Assembly (NCBI GenBank): GCA_030052355.1
Contig: JASIGS010000216.1
Coordinates: 1-7,449, forward strand
Origin: Streptosporangiaceae bacterium
GTDB lineage: Bacteria; Actinomycetota; Actinomycetes; Streptosporangiales; Streptosporangiaceae
DNA: 7,449 nucleotides
Direction of reading: 5' to 3'
In this document: piece by piece, positions 5,663-7,449 of the stretch
Layout: each line of letters begins with the position of its first letter
How positions within the stretch are numbered: position 1 is the first letter of the stretch
Position numbers and translations under genes: made by a program
Notes under the pieces: model-generated
What the model saw: only the letters and a program-made list of their open reading frames with translations
Databases searched by the model: none
What the model was told of the DNA's origin: nothing

Positions 5663-6406
5663 ATGATCAAGGTAGGCGTGCTTGGCGCCAAGGGGCGCAT
5701 GGGATCGCTGGTGTGCAGCACCGTCGAGTCGGCTGACGGCATGGAGCTGGCCGCGCAGGTAGACGCTGGCGATTCGGTAGAACAGCTGGAAGGCGTGGAC
5801 GTCGTCGTCGACTTCACTCACCCTGGCGCGGTGATGGACAACCTGCACTGGTGCGTCGATCACGGCATCACCACGGTGGTGGGGACGTCGGGTTTTGATG
5901 ACGACCGGCTGGCGCAGGTACGTGGCTGGCTGGCGGGCGAGCCGACGGGCCGCGTTCTGGTCGTGCCGAACTTCTCTATCGGCGCCGTGCTCATGATGCG
6001 GTTCGCCGCGCAGGCGGCACCGTTCTTCGAGTCGGCCGAAGTCATCGAGCTGCACCACGCGGGCAAGGCCGACGCGCCGTCGGGTACCGCCGGACGCACG
6101 GCGGCGATGATCAGCTCAGCGCGGTCGGCCGCGGGTCTCGGGCCGTCACCGGACGCGACCGTGACCGCTGCCGAGGGAGCGCGCGGCACCGAGGTGGGCG
6201 GCGTGCACGTGCACTCGGTCCGGCTCGGCGGACTGCTAGCGCACCACGAGATCCTGCTGGGCGGGCACGGTGAGGTGCTGACCATCCGGCACGACTCGAT
6301 GGACCGCGCGTCGTTCATGCCGGGCGTGCTGCTCGCGGTCCGCGGCGCCGCGGAACTGCCGTCAGGATTGAGCGTCGGCCTCGACGGCCTGCTCGGCCTC
6401 GACTGA
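5663..6406 (+). CDS. dapB: 4-hydroxy-tetrahydrodipicolinate reductase
   Basis: Cytoplasmic enzyme that reduces 4-hydroxy-tetrahydrodipicolinate to tetrahydrodipicolinate with NAD(P)H, on the route to meso-diaminopimelate for peptidoglycan and lysine. At 247 residues it has the compact size of actinobacterial enzymes. The nucleotide-binding loop GVLGAKGRMG is at 5-14, DFTHP at 50-54, GTSG at 74-77, and NFSIGAVLMM at 103-112 forms the domain hinge. The signature ELHHAGKADAPSGTA at 129-143 includes the proposed proton donor His131 and Lys135; the residue just before the Lys is Gly134, where E. coli and mycobacterial enzymes have His. Other conserved elements are GVHVHSVRLGG and the HEILLGGHGEVLTIRHDS strand. 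ATG 5663 follows GAGGGAG with a short 4-nt spacer. No thyX or dapA follows, unlike the gene order in many actinobacteria; instead a convergent gene ends 18 nt downstream with no obvious terminator. Confidence 0.97.
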   Translation: MIKVGVLGAKGRMGSLVCSTVESADGMELAAQVDAGDSVEQLEGVDVVVDFTHPGAVMDNLHWCVDHGITTVVGTSGFDDDRLAQVRGWLAGEPTGRVLVVPNFSIGAVLMMRFAAQAAPFFESAEVIELHHAGKADAPSGTAGRTAAMISSARSAAGLGPSPDATVTAAEGARGTEVGGVHVHSVRLGGLLAHHEILLGGHGEVLTIRHDSMDRASFMPGVLLAVRGAAELPSGLSVGLDGLLGLD

Positions 6407-6424
6407 CCGGGTGACGGCGCGCTG

Positions 6425-7351
6425 CTACTGGCCGGCGCCCGGGGCTGTCAGCGCGAACGGGCCCTCGCCGAGCCAGACGTCGCTTCGCAGCCCGCGTCCG
6501 TCGGTCTGTGCTCGGCCGATCTTGAAGTCCTCGCCTGGAGAACTGCCGGTCGTCCACTGCCAGTCGAAGAAGACGTCCTGGCTGTCGGCGGCCACGTCGA
6601 ACCCTCCGGCGAGGCCATGCAGGTTCAGCCAGTGATCATCGGGGCGGGCGCCGGTCAGGGCTGCCCGGCCGATGTACGACGGTGGTCCAGTCTCGTACCA
6701 GTACAGGTACGGGCCACCGACCGCGAGCCCCCACGGGCATGCACCCTGTCTCAGTGTGATGAAAGACGGGTCGAAGTGCCGGTCGGTCAGGTCGACCCGC
6801 CCGATGCGGCCGGAGCAGTCTGAAAGGTACAGAAAGTGCCCGGCAGCCACCACGTTGAGTGGGTTGTAGGCGCGCAGGTCGAGGAACCGGCGGGTCAGGT
6901 GCGAGCCGTCGAGCCGGACGCGGCCGACGTACGTTCCATCGACCCAGTACAGCCACCCGTCCGCCGCCGCGAGGCTGAGACCGTCAGGATTGCTGAGATC
7001 GCGGACGAGCACGTGGATGCGAGGCGCTCCAGCCAGGCTGATGTAGACGATCTCCGCCGTGAGTGTCCCGGTGATCCAGTACAGCTGGCCAGCTGCGACA
7101 GCCATACTCCGGACGGCCGAATCGCCGATGTGCACCACCTGCCGTGGCCGGCCGCCAGGCACGGCAGCCCGCATGATCGATCCGTTGTCAGCGCTGTAGT
7201 CGAGGTAGTACAGGTATCCGTTCGCTCGATGCGGCGAAGCGGGCTGTGACAAACTCGCGGCCGAGCCCTGGCCGCTTCGCACCGGGCTGCCGGATGCAGA
7301 CAACGGCAGGACGCACGCCGCAACCAGGACCGGGAGCCAGCTTCGTTTCAT
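6425..7351 (-). CDS. Exported six-bladed beta-propeller protein with YWTD/LDLR class B-like repeats
   Basis: A 308-residue protein with an N-terminal export signal (MKRSW, then a hydrophobic run to about residue 20, probable cleavage near ASG-SP at 19-23). A VAAC at 10-13 resembles a lipobox but leaves too short a hydrophobic core, so a soluble secreted or wall-associated protein is more likely. Six repeats of roughly 40 residues follow, each with an L-Y-W/L core and a later I-x-R-hydrophobic strand: YLYYLD (46), QLYWIT (89), WLYWVD (133), FLYLSD (173), YLYWYE (215) and VFFDWQ (260). Six such units make a closed propeller, the fold of YWTD domains, which mostly mediate binding. Cys179 and Cys205 could form a disulphide. 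No enzyme residues or partner domain are seen. ATG 7351 follows GGGAGG with a 9-nt spacer. The gene converges on dapB. Function and ligand are unknown. Confidence 0.88.
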   Translation of the reverse strand: MKRSWLPVLVAACVLPLSASGSPVRSGQGSAASLSQPASPHRANGYLYYLDYSADNGSIMRAAVPGGRPRQVVHIGDSAVRSMAVAAGQLYWITGTLTAEIVYISLAGAPRIHVLVRDLSNPDGLSLAAADGWLYWVDGTYVGRVRLDGSHLTRRFLDLRAYNPLNVVAAGHFLYLSDCSGRIGRVDLTDRHFDPSFITLRQGACPWGLAVGGPYLYWYETGPPSYIGRAALTGARPDDHWLNLHGLAGGFDVAADSQDVFFDWQWTTGSSPGEDFKIGRAQTDGRGLRSDVWLGEGPFALTAPGAGQ

Positions 7352-7360
7352 GTGGCCGGT

Positions 7361-7366
7361 CCTCCC
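7361..7366 (-). promoter_or_regulatory. Ribosome binding site of the beta-propeller gene
   Basis: On the minus strand GGGAGG lies 9 nt before ATG 7351, supporting that start and the signal peptide it encodes. The remaining bases to the window edge show no promoter I can support. Confidence 0.6.
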
Positions 7367-7449
7367 TGCGCAGCGGTTCCAGCTGCTAAGACGTGAGTGA
7401 CCGGCTGGCGGTTGGAGCGAGCTAGAGGCGGCGCACGAGCCGCATCGGG

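Noticed and set aside
4858..5736. Plus-strand open frame of about 292 codons
   Set aside because: It is antisense to the dienelactone-hydrolase-like gene, which has an intact catalytic triad; the product shows no recognisable domain.
6407..6424. Terminator between dapB and the propeller gene
   Set aside because: The 18-nt gap has no stable inverted repeat; only short G+C-rich matches occur nearby.
7313..7324. Lipobox VAAC in the propeller protein, suggesting a lipoprotein
   Set aside because: The Cys is at residue 13 with only about 7 hydrophobic residues before it, too short for a typical lipoprotein signal; the hydrophobic run continues past it.
7422..7449. Possible 3' end of another minus-strand gene (short Arg/Leu-rich tail ending in TAG)
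   Set aside because: Only a few codons are visible before the window edge, too little to support a gene.

Overview
This window reads as chromosomal DNA from a high-GC Gram-positive bacterium, most likely an actinomycete. The evidence is strong G/C preference at third codon positions, frequent GTG starts, GGAGG-type ribosome binding sites, TANNNT-type -10 elements, at least one likely leaderless gene, and actinobacterial-type protein families (paired PRC-barrel protein, ECF41 sigma factor, short DapB). Eight protein genes cover nearly all of it. I see no rRNA, tRNA, CRISPR array, insertion sequence or phage gene.

Layout. (1) 2-892 (+): 3' part of a DenD-like NAD-dependent sugar-acid dehydrogenase/epimerase; its N-terminus lies outside the window. 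(2) about 945-1625 (+): protein with two PRC-barrel domains. (3) 1671-2216 (-): isochorismatase-family cysteine hydrolase, probably expressed as a leaderless mRNA. (4) 2343-4658 (+): a tight three-gene operon of atypical NAD(P)-binding epimerase, ECF41-type sigma factor and stand-alone SnoaL/NTF2-like protein; the reading frames overlap by 20 and 4 nt. (5) 4653-4700: a long hairpin that holds the stop codons of both converging genes. (6) 4699-5472 (-): dienelactone-hydrolase-like alpha/beta hydrolase. (7) 5663-6406 (+): dapB, lysine/diaminopimelate biosynthesis. (8) 6425-7351 (-): exported six-bladed YWTD-like beta-propeller protein.

The most informative region is the sigma-factor operon. The sigma factor carries the three ECF41 signature motifs (WLPEP, DGGGK, NPDKL). 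ECF41 factors have no classical anti-sigma factor; they are controlled by their own C-terminal NTF2-like extension and usually drive a neighbouring gene of the COE group (carboxymuconolactone decarboxylase, oxidoreductase, epimerase). Here the neighbour is the epimerase. Directly upstream of it is TGTCACA followed 16 nt later by TGTC, closely resembling the published ECF41 promoter (TGTCACA in the -35 region, CGTC in the -10). This suggests the sigma factor transcribes its own operon. A separate SnoaL/NTF2-like protein, the same fold class as the sigma factor's regulatory extension, is the third gene and may be an enzyme or a ligand-sensing partner; that is inference.

The other genes look like independent metabolic or housekeeping units. 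The inducing signal of the sigma factor and the substrates of the epimerase, both hydrolases and the propeller cannot be read from the sequence.
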